A model generated the notes under the pieces. The model saw only the letters and a list, made by a program, of their open reading frames with translations, was not told the origin of the DNA and searched no databases. DNA of 31,953 nt from JBAXTE01 sp964653595. Its GTDB lineage: Bacteria; Bacteroidota; Bacteroidia; Bacteroidales; WCHB1-69. Positions 7,708-15,301 of this stretch are shown in pieces. Positions within the stretch are counted from its first letter, which is position 1. Each line of letters starts with the position of its first letter. Both the position numbers and the translations under genes were made by a program. The stretch is taken from the NCBI GenBank assembly GCA_964653595.1, contig CAZZHH010000037.1:1-31953 (forward strand), in the 5' to 3' direction.

Positions 7708-9414
7708 TCATTTTCTCTTTACAAGTTTTGAGCTGTAAGAAAATGTGTCAGAGAAAATTTTAATCGTATAAACTCCTGTTGACAAAAGGTTTATATTTTC
7801 GATTTTTATAATATTATCCCCAATGTTCGGTTGATTTACCTTTCCATAAAAAACCACCTCTCCAACATTGTTGAACATGGAAATTGTTATGGCAGATTTC
7901 GAAGGACTTTGAATAGTGATATTTAAACATTGATCATCTGCAATAGGATTAGGATAAATGGAAATATTTGGAGTTGAGGAATTAATAGTAGCAGTCTGAT
8001 ATGGCAATAGAAAAGAATACGCAAGTTGAAAATCGGGTACACCATAGCCTAAAAGCGTATCAGGATTGTTGTATTGATTAGCACTTCTTCGGATAGCGTC
8101 CATAATCTCAAAGTTTGATTTTTCAGGAAATGCCTGCCACAAGCATGCTACTGATCCAGCCAACACGGGTGATGAAAAAGAGGTGCCACTTCCTGAAGTG
8201 ATAAACCCATCCACTCCCTGAACCCATGTATCTAAACCCATGGTTGACACATCTGGTTTTACCCTTCCATCCGCAGAAGGACCTACCGATGAAAAAGGAG
8301 CATACCCTTTAAAAGCATCTACAGCGCCAACCGTTAAAATGCTATCTGCATCTGCAGGCACACCAATAAAATGCCATGGCTGTAGAGCTGAATTACCAGC
8401 ACTATTACAAACAATCATCCCTTTTCTGCTGGCATACGTGGCAGCCAAAGAGGCTCTACTTTTTCTGCCATTCATATCCGCATACGTTCTAACGATGGTT
8501 GTGTCATCAAACTTTGTATATCCCAATGATGAGTTTATAATATCAACCCCTGCGCTATCGGCATATTCAATTGCTGCGACCCAATTGTCTTCTTCAATTA
8601 AATTTTCGGTAGGTGCATCTTCGGTCCGAAGCAAAAGATAAGAAGCTTTTGGAGCAGTTCCCACAATTGAATCTGGGATATTACCTCCCATGATAGACAA
8701 AACCATCATTCCATGACTACTCTCTTGAAACAAGTTGGCATTTGGATCTACAAAATCTTTAAACCCAACAATTTGATCATGTAACCATAAACTATCAAAA
8801 GCAGGAAGTACGTCGGCATGGTAAAAACCAGCGTCAAGCACTCCTATCAACATTCCATTTCCAGAAAATCCTAATTGATGGAGGAAGTGACCATTAATCA
8901 TCGAAATTTGACGGTAAGCATTTCCATAATTATAATCAGAGGTTGTCTTCTCATCCATATTGTTTTTAGGAACTTGAGCAAATGTAGATTCATTTTTTTT
9001 AATGGGAAGTACTGCAAAAGAACTATTTTTCTTAAGTGGGACAGCTTGACTTTTAGTTTTTTCAAGAGATATAACAAACGAGAAATTCCTTATGATAGAT
9101 ACCACAGATGTATCATTAGTATAAAAGGTGGCGCCATTGTGCCATCTGGAAGTAGTTAATACCATTGCACCAGTATTAGAGATACTATCTAAATACCAGC
9201 TGTTTACAGGAAAATCTTGAGCGGTAACAGAAACTCCCATTCTATTTCTTCTATCTATAGCCCTTTGAGATAAAAAAGCAAGGGGTTGACTGGTAGAATA
9301 AACCGAATTAGATTTATCCTTAAATTCAACCCAATATTTATTTGGAGCTGTTTGACAAAAGGCAGAAGAATACGCCAAAGTTGCTATTAAAAGTAAAAAT
9401 ATATTTTTTTTCAT
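7708..9414 (-). CDS. Secreted subtilisin-like serine protease (S8) with T9SS sorting domain
   Basis: The 568-residue protein has a signal peptide (about 1-20, ending SAFC/Q), a propeptide-like region with an YWVEFKDK start, and a subtilase domain. The catalytic triad is Asp194 (GVLDAGF), His234 (SSHGMMV) and Ser412 (GSGTSFSSP); the oxyanion Asn is Asn341 in NSAGN. The last about 80 residues (from YPNPIADDQ to SSKLVKRK) form a T9SS type A sorting domain with NNVGEVV and LSTGVYTI. It should be an exported, cell-surface or secreted protease. It is the last gene in a minus-strand run, 51 bp after the lipoprotein gene. Confidence 0.95.
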   Translation of the reverse strand: MKKNIFLLLIATLAYSSAFCQTAPNKYWVEFKDKSNSVYSTSQPLAFLSQRAIDRRNRMGVSVTAQDFPVNSWYLDSISNTGAMVLTTSRWHNGATFYTNDTSVVSIIRNFSFVISLEKTKSQAVPLKKNSSFAVLPIKKNESTFAQVPKNNMDEKTTSDYNYGNAYRQISMINGHFLHQLGFSGNGMLIGVLDAGFYHADVLPAFDSLWLHDQIVGFKDFVDPNANLFQESSHGMMVLSIMGGNIPDSIVGTAPKASYLLLRTEDAPTENLIEEDNWVAAIEYADSAGVDIINSSLGYTKFDDTTIVRTYADMNGRKSRASLAATYASRKGMIVCNSAGNSALQPWHFIGVPADADSILTVGAVDAFKGYAPFSSVGPSADGRVKPDVSTMGLDTWVQGVDGFITSGSGTSFSSPVLAGSVACLWQAFPEKSNFEIMDAIRRSANQYNNPDTLLGYGVPDFQLAYSFLLPYQTATINSSTPNISIYPNPIADDQCLNITIQSPSKSAITISMFNNVGEVVFYGKVNQPNIGDNIIKIENINLLSTGVYTIKIFSDTFSYSSKLVKRK

Positions 9415-9465
9415 TTTTAAAATCCTCTATTTGTTTTTAATAATATGCCATTGTTGTGAATAACA

Positions 9466-10146
9466 CTAATTGTAATATCTAGTTTGAATGTATTTATACC
9501 CCGATTTTATATCAAAAGCACCAGAAATGGGATTAAATGGGTGGTATAAATGAATTTTCTCTTTTTGAACCAATCCTTTATTGTATGCATAAATCTCGGT
9601 TTCTACATCCGTATTTATCAACGATGAAAACCGTTCCAAATCAATATAAACAGCTTTTTCATAGTTTATGGAATTGACGAAAGCACTAGAGATATCAACA
9701 CAAGTTGATTTTTTTTCATCAAATGTATTATACGCATTTGCATCCCAAGATCTTTTTTTGGCTATTGGAAAAACAATCTTTGAAAAAGTTCTATTGCTTT
9801 CAATTCTCAAACCTTCTGCATTTGTTTTTACTGCAAACCACACAGAATCTATACTCCAGTTGTCGTTTAAATTTGTCTTAAGAAACCGTTCAATTCTATA
9901 TAATGAGTCGCCAGCATAATTTTGAGACGTTGATTCAATGTATTCACATAAAAAGTAATTAGAAGTATCTATAGTCTGATTAAAATCATTCCAAACAATT
10001 TGTTGAACTTTAAAAAAGGCAGAGTCGCCTACAGTTAATGGGTAATAGTTGTAACCCATATCGAATGTTGGCGTAGTAGTTTCCTCCTTTTTACAACTAA
10101 AAAGAATCACAATTGACAGTAACAGAAATATTTTTTTTGCCTTCAT
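9466..10146 (-). CDS. Putative lipoprotein, unknown function
   Basis: The reading frame is open further upstream into mnmA, but the start at 10146 is chosen because it gives a clear lipoprotein signal peptide (MKAKKIFLLLSIVILFSC, then KKEETTTP) and lies 2 bp after the mnmA stop. The mature part (about 205 residues) is beta-rich, beginning GYNYYPLTVGDSAFFKV, a start typical of small Bacteroidota lipoproteins. I recognise no enzyme motif. It may be periplasmic or surface anchored; its position before the T9SS protease gene suggests envelope function only in a general way. Confidence 0.8.
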   Translation of the reverse strand: MKAKKIFLLLSIVILFSCKKEETTTPTFDMGYNYYPLTVGDSAFFKVQQIVWNDFNQTIDTSNYFLCEYIESTSQNYAGDSLYRIERFLKTNLNDNWSIDSVWFAVKTNAEGLRIESNRTFSKIVFPIAKKRSWDANAYNTFDEKKSTCVDISSAFVNSINYEKAVYIDLERFSSLINTDVETEIYAYNKGLVQKEKIHLYHPFNPISGAFDIKSGYKYIQTRYYN

Positions 10147-10148
10147 TT

Positions 10149-11240
10149 TTAAAAAAATAAAAAACCACCTGCTACCACATCGTTTCCATCGTATATAACA
10201 GCGGATTGTCCAGGGGTTATCGAAGGAACATCTTCCAAAAACTGAATATGAATGCAATCCAACTTTTGGTTTATAATGGCAGCAGCACCTTTGTCCTTGT
10301 ATCTAATTTTTACAATTGCTTGGTAATCCATTGGAATAGAATCAAACTTCACATAATTCACTTTTTTGATAAAAGCCTCTTTACCTCCCAATTCTGATTT
10401 TGGGCCAAGCGTAATTGTGTTTGTTTGGGCATCAATTTTTATCACATAATAAGGTTCACCCATTGCAATTACGAGTCCTTTTCGTTGTCCAATAGTATAA
10501 AAAGGGTATCCTTTATGTTTCCCCAATATTTTCCCTGCAGAGTTGATAAAATTTCCTTCCGAAACTTTTGAATCAAAATCGGGAATATTTGCTTTTAAAA
10601 AAGAGCGATAATCATTATCTGGAATAAAACAGATATCATAACTCTCTCTCTTTTTAGCAATTTTGTCATACCCTCTTTGAATTGCCATTTCCCTAATCTC
10701 TGGTTTACTATAACTACCAAGGGGGAATAGTGTACGAGATAGTTTCTCTTGAGATAACCCCCATAAAACGTAAGATTGATCTTTTAATTCATCTGCTCCT
10801 TTAGACAGAACATACCTATCATTTACCTTACTAATTTGAGCATAATGTCCCGTTGCAATATATTTGCATTGGAGGGCATCCGCTTTGCGCAACAACGCAT
10901 CCCATTTCATGTGAATATTGCACATAATACAAGGATTAGGCGTTCTCCCTTGAAGATATTCATTCGTAAAATCGTTGATAACTAGTTTTTTAAACTCGTC
11001 TCTTAAATCAAGAACATAATGCGGAAATCCGAGATTGACGGCAACGGTTCTGGCATCGTTGATGGAGTCGAGGTTGCAACAACCTTTTTCTGGGGCTTGA
11101 TCACCCAAGTAGTCGTAATCCCAAACTTTCATAGTGATACCTAGTACCTCATAACCTTGTTCGCTTAAAAGCATTGCCACAACGGAACTATCGAGGCCAC
11201 CACTCATTGCTACTAAAACCCGCTCCTTCTTATCTGTCAT
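10149..11240 (-). CDS. mnmA: tRNA-specific 2-thiouridylase MnmA
   Basis: It makes the 2-thio group of wobble uridine 34 in tRNA-Lys, tRNA-Glu and tRNA-Gln, using ATP and a persulfide sulfur donor. The 363-residue sequence has the PP-loop SGGLDSS (residues 13-19). The catalytic cysteines are Cys104 (TPNPCIMCN) and Cys204 (SYDICFIPD). It also has the tRNA-binding segments TGHYA and KDQSYVLWGL, and a C-terminal beta-barrel with FLEDVPSITPGQSAVIYDG. The length is normal. It follows the MORN-repeat gene by one base and precedes the lipoprotein gene by two, so it is embedded in a polycistronic unit of mixed function. Confidence 0.98.
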   Translation of the reverse strand: MTDKKERVLVAMSGGLDSSVVAMLLSEQGYEVLGITMKVWDYDYLGDQAPEKGCCNLDSINDARTVAVNLGFPHYVLDLRDEFKKLVINDFTNEYLQGRTPNPCIMCNIHMKWDALLRKADALQCKYIATGHYAQISKVNDRYVLSKGADELKDQSYVLWGLSQEKLSRTLFPLGSYSKPEIREMAIQRGYDKIAKKRESYDICFIPDNDYRSFLKANIPDFDSKVSEGNFINSAGKILGKHKGYPFYTIGQRKGLVIAMGEPYYVIKIDAQTNTITLGPKSELGGKEAFIKKVNYVKFDSIPMDYQAIVKIRYKDKGAAAIINQKLDCIHIQFLEDVPSITPGQSAVIYDGNDVVAGGFLFF

Positions 11241-11241
11241 C

Positions 11242-12318
11242 TTACTTTTTTTTAAACAATTTTGGGCGAAATGACTTCAAATATCCCAAATCCGATTCAT
11301 TTACTATAACATCAAAACCAATATCTTGTTTAAAAATCACTTTATAAATTCCTTCTTCAATCTCGATCAATTTTTTTGGTGCTTTGTGTGATCCTAAAAT
11401 GGAGGGAGTATAATTAAAAAAACCTATATTGGATAGATAATCATTTAGATAAGTCCAATCTCCATCCCCTTTAATTTTTTCTCCTTTGAGGGTAACTACA
11501 AAAAAAGCTTTATTTTTTTCATATACATATGAAATAGAGTCTGAGGAAACTTCCCTTTTTCCTAAGGTATTGCTCCAAATCCAGAGCTTATCCCATATTA
11601 CAACCCCTGCATTTAATTTCTTTTTATGAACGACTTTACCACTTCGATCGAAATACGTTATAATAGAATCCTTTAAAGAATTTTTATAAACTCCTTTTTC
11701 ATATAAATTTCCTTCCGGATAATTTGCAAAATAGGGTCCATTTGCTTTTCCATTTTTATATTGGATTGAATATCGTGGAGTTCCATTGATAGACCAAGCT
11801 TGCATTGGTCCATCTTGCAAATCATTTTTCCAATTGACCTCTTCCAACAAAGTGCCTGTTTGAGGATCAAACTGTTGCCATTTACCATTTTTTTTACCTA
11901 ATATAAAACTCTCTTGGGCAATTTTGATATTGTTATCTGAGAAATAGGACCAAATACTATCTTTGACTTTGTTTACAAACTTGCCATTGGAACTTATATT
12001 TCCATTAAAATGATAGGTAAAAACCCAGTTAATGGAGCCATTTGCTGAAAAGACCGATTCGCTTTTAATTGTTTTTCCATCATCGTAATAATACGTGAAT
12101 TTGCCAATAGGTACTCCATGATTAAATTGCCCACTGTATAAAGTTTTACCATATTCAACTTTAACCCATTTACCATGCTTTAATCCCTTTGTATCTAATT
12201 TGTTGATGGAATCTTTTTGCGCCATTAATGTAGATGATAAACTTAAAAAAAGCACACATAAAATAGCATTTATCCGTTTGCTATGAGAAATATTTGATTT
12301 ATAATAGGTCATTTTCAT
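11242..12318 (-). CDS. Secreted MORN-repeat (YwqK-like) protein
   Basis: The 358-residue product starts with a signal peptide (about 1-33, ending LMAQ). It then has several MORN_2-type repeats with the pattern G-x-W/Y ... Y ... G-x-F/Y-x-x-G (LKHGKWVKVEYGK, GQFNHGVPIGKFTYYY, NGKFVNKVKDSIWSYF, LGKKNGKWQQFD, KNGKANGPYFANYPEGN). The C-terminal about 120 residues lack repeats and have no match I recognise. Such repeats form extended beta-hairpin solenoids. Databases often label the family 'YwqK antitoxin', but no toxin partner is adjacent and the signal peptide argues against a cytosolic antitoxin. A second ATG two codons in is an alternative start. Confidence 0.85.
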   Translation of the reverse strand: MKMTYYKSNISHSKRINAILCVLFLSLSSTLMAQKDSINKLDTKGLKHGKWVKVEYGKTLYSGQFNHGVPIGKFTYYYDDGKTIKSESVFSANGSINWVFTYHFNGNISSNGKFVNKVKDSIWSYFSDNNIKIAQESFILGKKNGKWQQFDPQTGTLLEEVNWKNDLQDGPMQAWSINGTPRYSIQYKNGKANGPYFANYPEGNLYEKGVYKNSLKDSIITYFDRSGKVVHKKKLNAGVVIWDKLWIWSNTLGKREVSSDSISYVYEKNKAFFVVTLKGEKIKGDGDWTYLNDYLSNIGFFNYTPSILGSHKAPKKLIEIEEGIYKVIFKQDIGFDVIVNESDLGYLKSFRPKLFKKK

Positions 12319-12356
12319 ATATTGATTATTTCTTTAATTTAATTACAACGAAAAAA

Positions 12357-12908
12357 CTATTGAAAAATTTTTGAAAAGGTATACAAAGAGTCAAAACAGT
12401 AATCGGCATGGCTAATATTAAATACATGCTTATATTCAGTACCGACAACCACCGTAGTCATTTTCAGTTTTTTACCAAAGGATATATCACTAACCGTATC
12501 GCCAACCATGATTGAATTATCAAAATCGATATCTGGAAAATACTCTTTTGCTTTAAGTCCCATTCCAATATTTGGTTTGCGCATAATTGATTGGTCGGAT
12601 TTTAAATTGGGTGCCACAAACACTTTATCAATACGCCCACCCGAAGTAGAAACGGCCTCAATCATTTGAGAATGAATACGATGAGCATCATCCATGGTCA
12701 TTAAATTTTTGCCAATTCCTTGTTGGTTTGTTACCACAATAATTCTTGAAAAAATTTTGGCAAAACAAGCCAATGCTTCTTTAACCCCATTAATAAAAAT
12801 AAACTGGTCGGGAGTGAAAACGTATGAATCGATAGGACGAACGTTGATTACGCCATCCCGGTCAAGGAACAAGGTAGTATTGTGGTTAACATCATCGGGT
12901 ATCCTCAT
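12357..12908 (-). CDS. HAD-IIIA phosphatase, GmhB-like, without zinc loop
   Basis: The 183-residue protein has the HAD-IIIA motifs: nucleophile pair FLDRDGVIN (Asp16, Asp18), VVTNQQGIGKN (motif II Thr), the MRKPNIGM lysine motif and GDTVSDI (motif III). This is the architecture of D-glycero-D-manno-heptose 1,7-bisphosphate phosphatase GmhB and HisB-N. However, the zinc-binding Cys/His residues usually found just before RKP are absent (VFVAPNLKSDQSIMRKP). The gene overlaps gmhA by 4 bp (ATGA), so the two probably act on the same sugar phosphate. Heptose bisphosphate is the most likely substrate by context, but this is inferred. Confidence 0.88.
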   Translation of the reverse strand: MRIPDDVNHNTTLFLDRDGVINVRPIDSYVFTPDQFIFINGVKEALACFAKIFSRIIVVTNQQGIGKNLMTMDDAHRIHSQMIEAVSTSGGRIDKVFVAPNLKSDQSIMRKPNIGMGLKAKEYFPDIDFDNSIMVGDTVSDISFGKKLKMTTVVVGTEYKHVFNISHADYCFDSLYTFSKIFQ

Positions 12909-13492
12909 ATTTTTGGAAATAAAGTTTGTTCAACGATATTACAGATTACATGGCCGATGGTAATGTGAGATTCTTGAATGTGTGGAGTAATGGTAGAGGG
13001 GACATTTATTAACAGATCGCATATAGAAGCCATTTCACCACCACTTTTGCCAGAAAAACCAACTACTTTCATTCCGATTTTTTTTGCGGCAACAATCGCA
13101 TTTAATATAATTTGGGAGTTACCTGAAGTAGAGATAGCAATTAACACATCCTCCTTTTTACCTGCAGCTTCCACCATTCGTTGATAAACATAATCGAAAG
13201 TATAATCATTTGCAACAGCTGTAACAAAAGAACCGTTCACATGAAGAGCTTCGGCATAAAGAGGTGGACGATCGTAATAGAACCTACCCGAAAGTTCGGC
13301 AGCTAAATGTTGAGCATCAGCAGCACTACCTCCATTTCCACAAAACAACACTTTTCCATTGTTTTTAAAAGTTTGTACAATCCATTGAGAAGCTTCCTCT
13401 ATCCGTTTCATGAGCGATTCATCAAGCAAAATAGATTGTTTTACGGCAATAGACTCTTTTATTGAAGTAACAATAATATCAATATTTCTCAT
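12905..13492 (-). CDS. gmhA: SIS-domain isomerase, D-sedoheptulose 7-phosphate isomerase GmhA-like
   Basis: The start at 13492 (MRNIDIIVTS) is preferred: the frame is open further upstream only from a TTG. The 195-residue product is GmhA length. It carries FCGNGGSAADAQHLAAE, ISTSGNS and the C-terminal IQESHITIGH. By alignment with E. coli GmhA the zinc ligands are conserved as His62, Glu66, Gln173 and His181. It converts sedoheptulose 7-phosphate to D-glycero-D-manno-heptose 7-phosphate in LPS or surface-glycan heptose synthesis. It overlaps the glycosyltransferase gene by 14 bp and the HAD phosphatase by 4 bp. No kinase/adenylyltransferase or heptosyltransferase is adjacent. Confidence 0.92.
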   Translation of the reverse strand: MRNIDIIVTSIKESIAVKQSILLDESLMKRIEEASQWIVQTFKNNGKVLFCGNGGSAADAQHLAAELSGRFYYDRPPLYAEALHVNGSFVTAVANDYTFDYVYQRMVEAAGKKEDVLIAISTSGNSQIILNAIVAAKKIGMKVVGFSGKSGGEMASICDLLINVPSTITPHIQESHITIGHVICNIVEQTLFPKI

Positions 13493-14462
13493 TTGCAAGA
13501 ACTCTTTCAAGATTAATTTTGCAATCAATTAAATACTTATTTTTATCCACAGAAGTTCTAGATATCATTTCAGCGATAAAACCACCCAAGAACAGTTGAG
13601 AGCCTATAATCATAGCAGCTAATGCAATGTAAAAATATGGATTATCGGTAACCAAACGAGCGTGTTCATTATTTTGCATCGCGATAATTTTAGAAGCTCC
13701 AACCCATGCAGCAGCAAAAAATCCAACGATGAACATGATGGTGCCTAGAACACCAAAAAAGTGCATTGGTCGTTTGCCAAATTTTGATATGAACATTACT
13801 GAAATCAAATCCAGCGGTCCACGAATAAACCGCTCAAGACCAAATTTAGTAACTCCGTACTTCCGTTCTTGATGAATAACCACCTTTTCTCCAATTTTTT
13901 TATAGCCAGCCCATTTTGCCAATACAGGGATAAAACGGTGCATATCACCATAAACTTCGATGCTTTTTACAACCTGTTTTTTATATGCTTTTATGCCACA
14001 GTTCATGTCGTGTAATTTGATCTTAGTCATTCTACGAACTGTCCAATTGTAAAGTTTGCTAGGTATATTTTTTGAAAAAACTGGATCGTGGCGAATTTTT
14101 TTCCATCCTGAGACTAAATCATAACCATCTTCCACAATCATTTTATAAAGTGCTGGTATCTCATCCGGACTATCTTGTAAATCAGCATCTAGAGTAATAA
14201 CGACATTTCCAGTAGCTGCTTCAAATCCTGTATTAAGGGCTGCTGATTTTCCATAATTTCGTCTGAATTTAATACCAGAAATTTCTGGATTGGAAGAAGA
14301 AATTTTCTCAATCACTTGCCATGAATCGTCTTTACTCCCATCATCCACCAAAATCACTTCATAGGAAAAACGATGTTCATCCATTACTTTTTTTATCCAT
14401 GCACACAACTCAGGGAGCGACTCTTCTTCGTTGTATAATGGTACTACTACAGATATATCCAT
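13479..14462 (-). CDS. Family 2 glycosyltransferase, polyprenyl-phosphate type (ArnC/GtrB-like)
   Basis: The 327-residue protein has an N-terminal GT-A domain: VVPLYNEEESL, LVDDGS (Asp40-Asp41) and metal-binding LDADLQD (Asp92, Asp94). The RKYGVTKFGLERF motif near residues 200-213 and two C-terminal transmembrane helices (about 230-255 and 275-300) are typical of enzymes that load a sugar onto undecaprenyl/dolichyl phosphate at the inner membrane. The product would feed surface glycan assembly. Its ATG overlaps the stop of the DUF4199 gene and its end overlaps gmhA, indicating one transcript. The donor sugar is not determined by the sequence. Confidence 0.93.
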   Translation of the reverse strand: MDISVVVPLYNEEESLPELCAWIKKVMDEHRFSYEVILVDDGSKDDSWQVIEKISSSNPEISGIKFRRNYGKSAALNTGFEAATGNVVITLDADLQDSPDEIPALYKMIVEDGYDLVSGWKKIRHDPVFSKNIPSKLYNWTVRRMTKIKLHDMNCGIKAYKKQVVKSIEVYGDMHRFIPVLAKWAGYKKIGEKVVIHQERKYGVTKFGLERFIRGPLDLISVMFISKFGKRPMHFFGVLGTIMFIVGFFAAAWVGASKIIAMQNNEHARLVTDNPYFYIALAAMIIGSQLFLGGFIAEMISRTSVDKNKYLIDCKINLERVLANEKY

Positions 14463-15010
14463 TATTCTATTTCTTTTATTGCGCCTTCAAAAGTGTTATT
14501 TTTTTTCCGAGTAAATGCAGAAACGATTAAGGAGAGAATGAGTCCCCAAATAATATTTCCTACTAATTGCATGGCAGATTGTTTGAGAGGAGTTACCGAT
14601 AATAAAGAATCTATTTGCGACTGTTTCCAATTTTCGGGAATATCCGGATTTGAGGTAATCATCAACAATTGCTCATCAATCATTTTGGTAAATGATTCTG
14701 GGTCGATAACTCCATAAATCAAAAATGTCAATATGGATACAATTATTGCAGAAAATAGTATTAACAAAAAGCTATTTGCAAAACATTGACTGTATTTAAT
14801 ATAGCCACCCAGATAGGTATTTCGATATTCACGATTGGATAATACCAAAATGATGATGTTGATAATCAATGTAATTATTCCAATTATCATTGCTAGAACA
14901 GTATTGGTATTTAATCCGAAAACATAATTGCCAACTAAGGTAATTAAAGAAACAGCAGCCAAAATTCCACCCCATTTCAGAGAAACTTGAAGTAAATTGT
15001 GATTTTTCAT
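14462..15010 (-). CDS. DUF4199 membrane protein
   Basis: The 182-residue protein has four hydrophobic helices (about residues 10-32, 38-58, 75-98 and 148-168). The N-terminus is of the type seen in DUF4199 proteins of Bacteroidota (KWGGILAAVSLI ... GGYIKYSQCFANSFLL). The extracytoplasmic stretch of about 45 residues between helices 3 and 4 is polar. These proteins often sit next to a GT2 glycosyltransferase, as here, and may assist it in the membrane; no biochemical role is established. It is the first gene of the eight-gene minus-strand run. Confidence 0.88.
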   Translation of the reverse strand: MKNHNLLQVSLKWGGILAAVSLITLVGNYVFGLNTNTVLAMIIGIITLIINIIILVLSNREYRNTYLGGYIKYSQCFANSFLLILFSAIIVSILTFLIYGVIDPESFTKMIDEQLLMITSNPDIPENWKQSQIDSLLSVTPLKQSAMQLVGNIIWGLILSLIVSAFTRKKNNTFEGAIKEIE

Positions 15011-15301
15011 ACGATAATATTTATTTTTTTAAAGGTCGTAAGGAACTAGCATATTTTATTATCATCATCTTGGACTTTATGAAAAAAAATGCTCGTTTCA
15101 AAACGCGTTTTTTATATAATTATAGGCAAAAATAAGAAATTCTTTTTGAAATATCATTATAAAGAAGTTGGATTAACCCTAAATATCAAAATATTCAAAA
15201 AAACTCTGTCAAAAAGTCAATTTACTAGATTTATTATTACAAATCAGATTAGTGATTATAAACTAAGTATCTTCCTGAAAACAAAGATGATACAAATTGA
15301 T
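15011..15301. other. AT-rich spacer between C25 protease end and DUF4199 start
   Basis: About 290 bp upstream of the DUF4199-GT2 operon that must hold its promoter. I found no good TAnnTTTG match on the minus strand. A 12-bp perfect palindrome AAAACGCGTTTT lies at 15100-15111. Open frames on the plus strand have AT-driven composition and no family features. Confidence 0.5.

Noticed and set aside
11242..12318. YwqK-type antitoxin of a toxin-antitoxin pair
   Set aside because: There is a signal peptide, no adjacent toxin candidate, and MORN repeats alone do not indicate an antitoxin.
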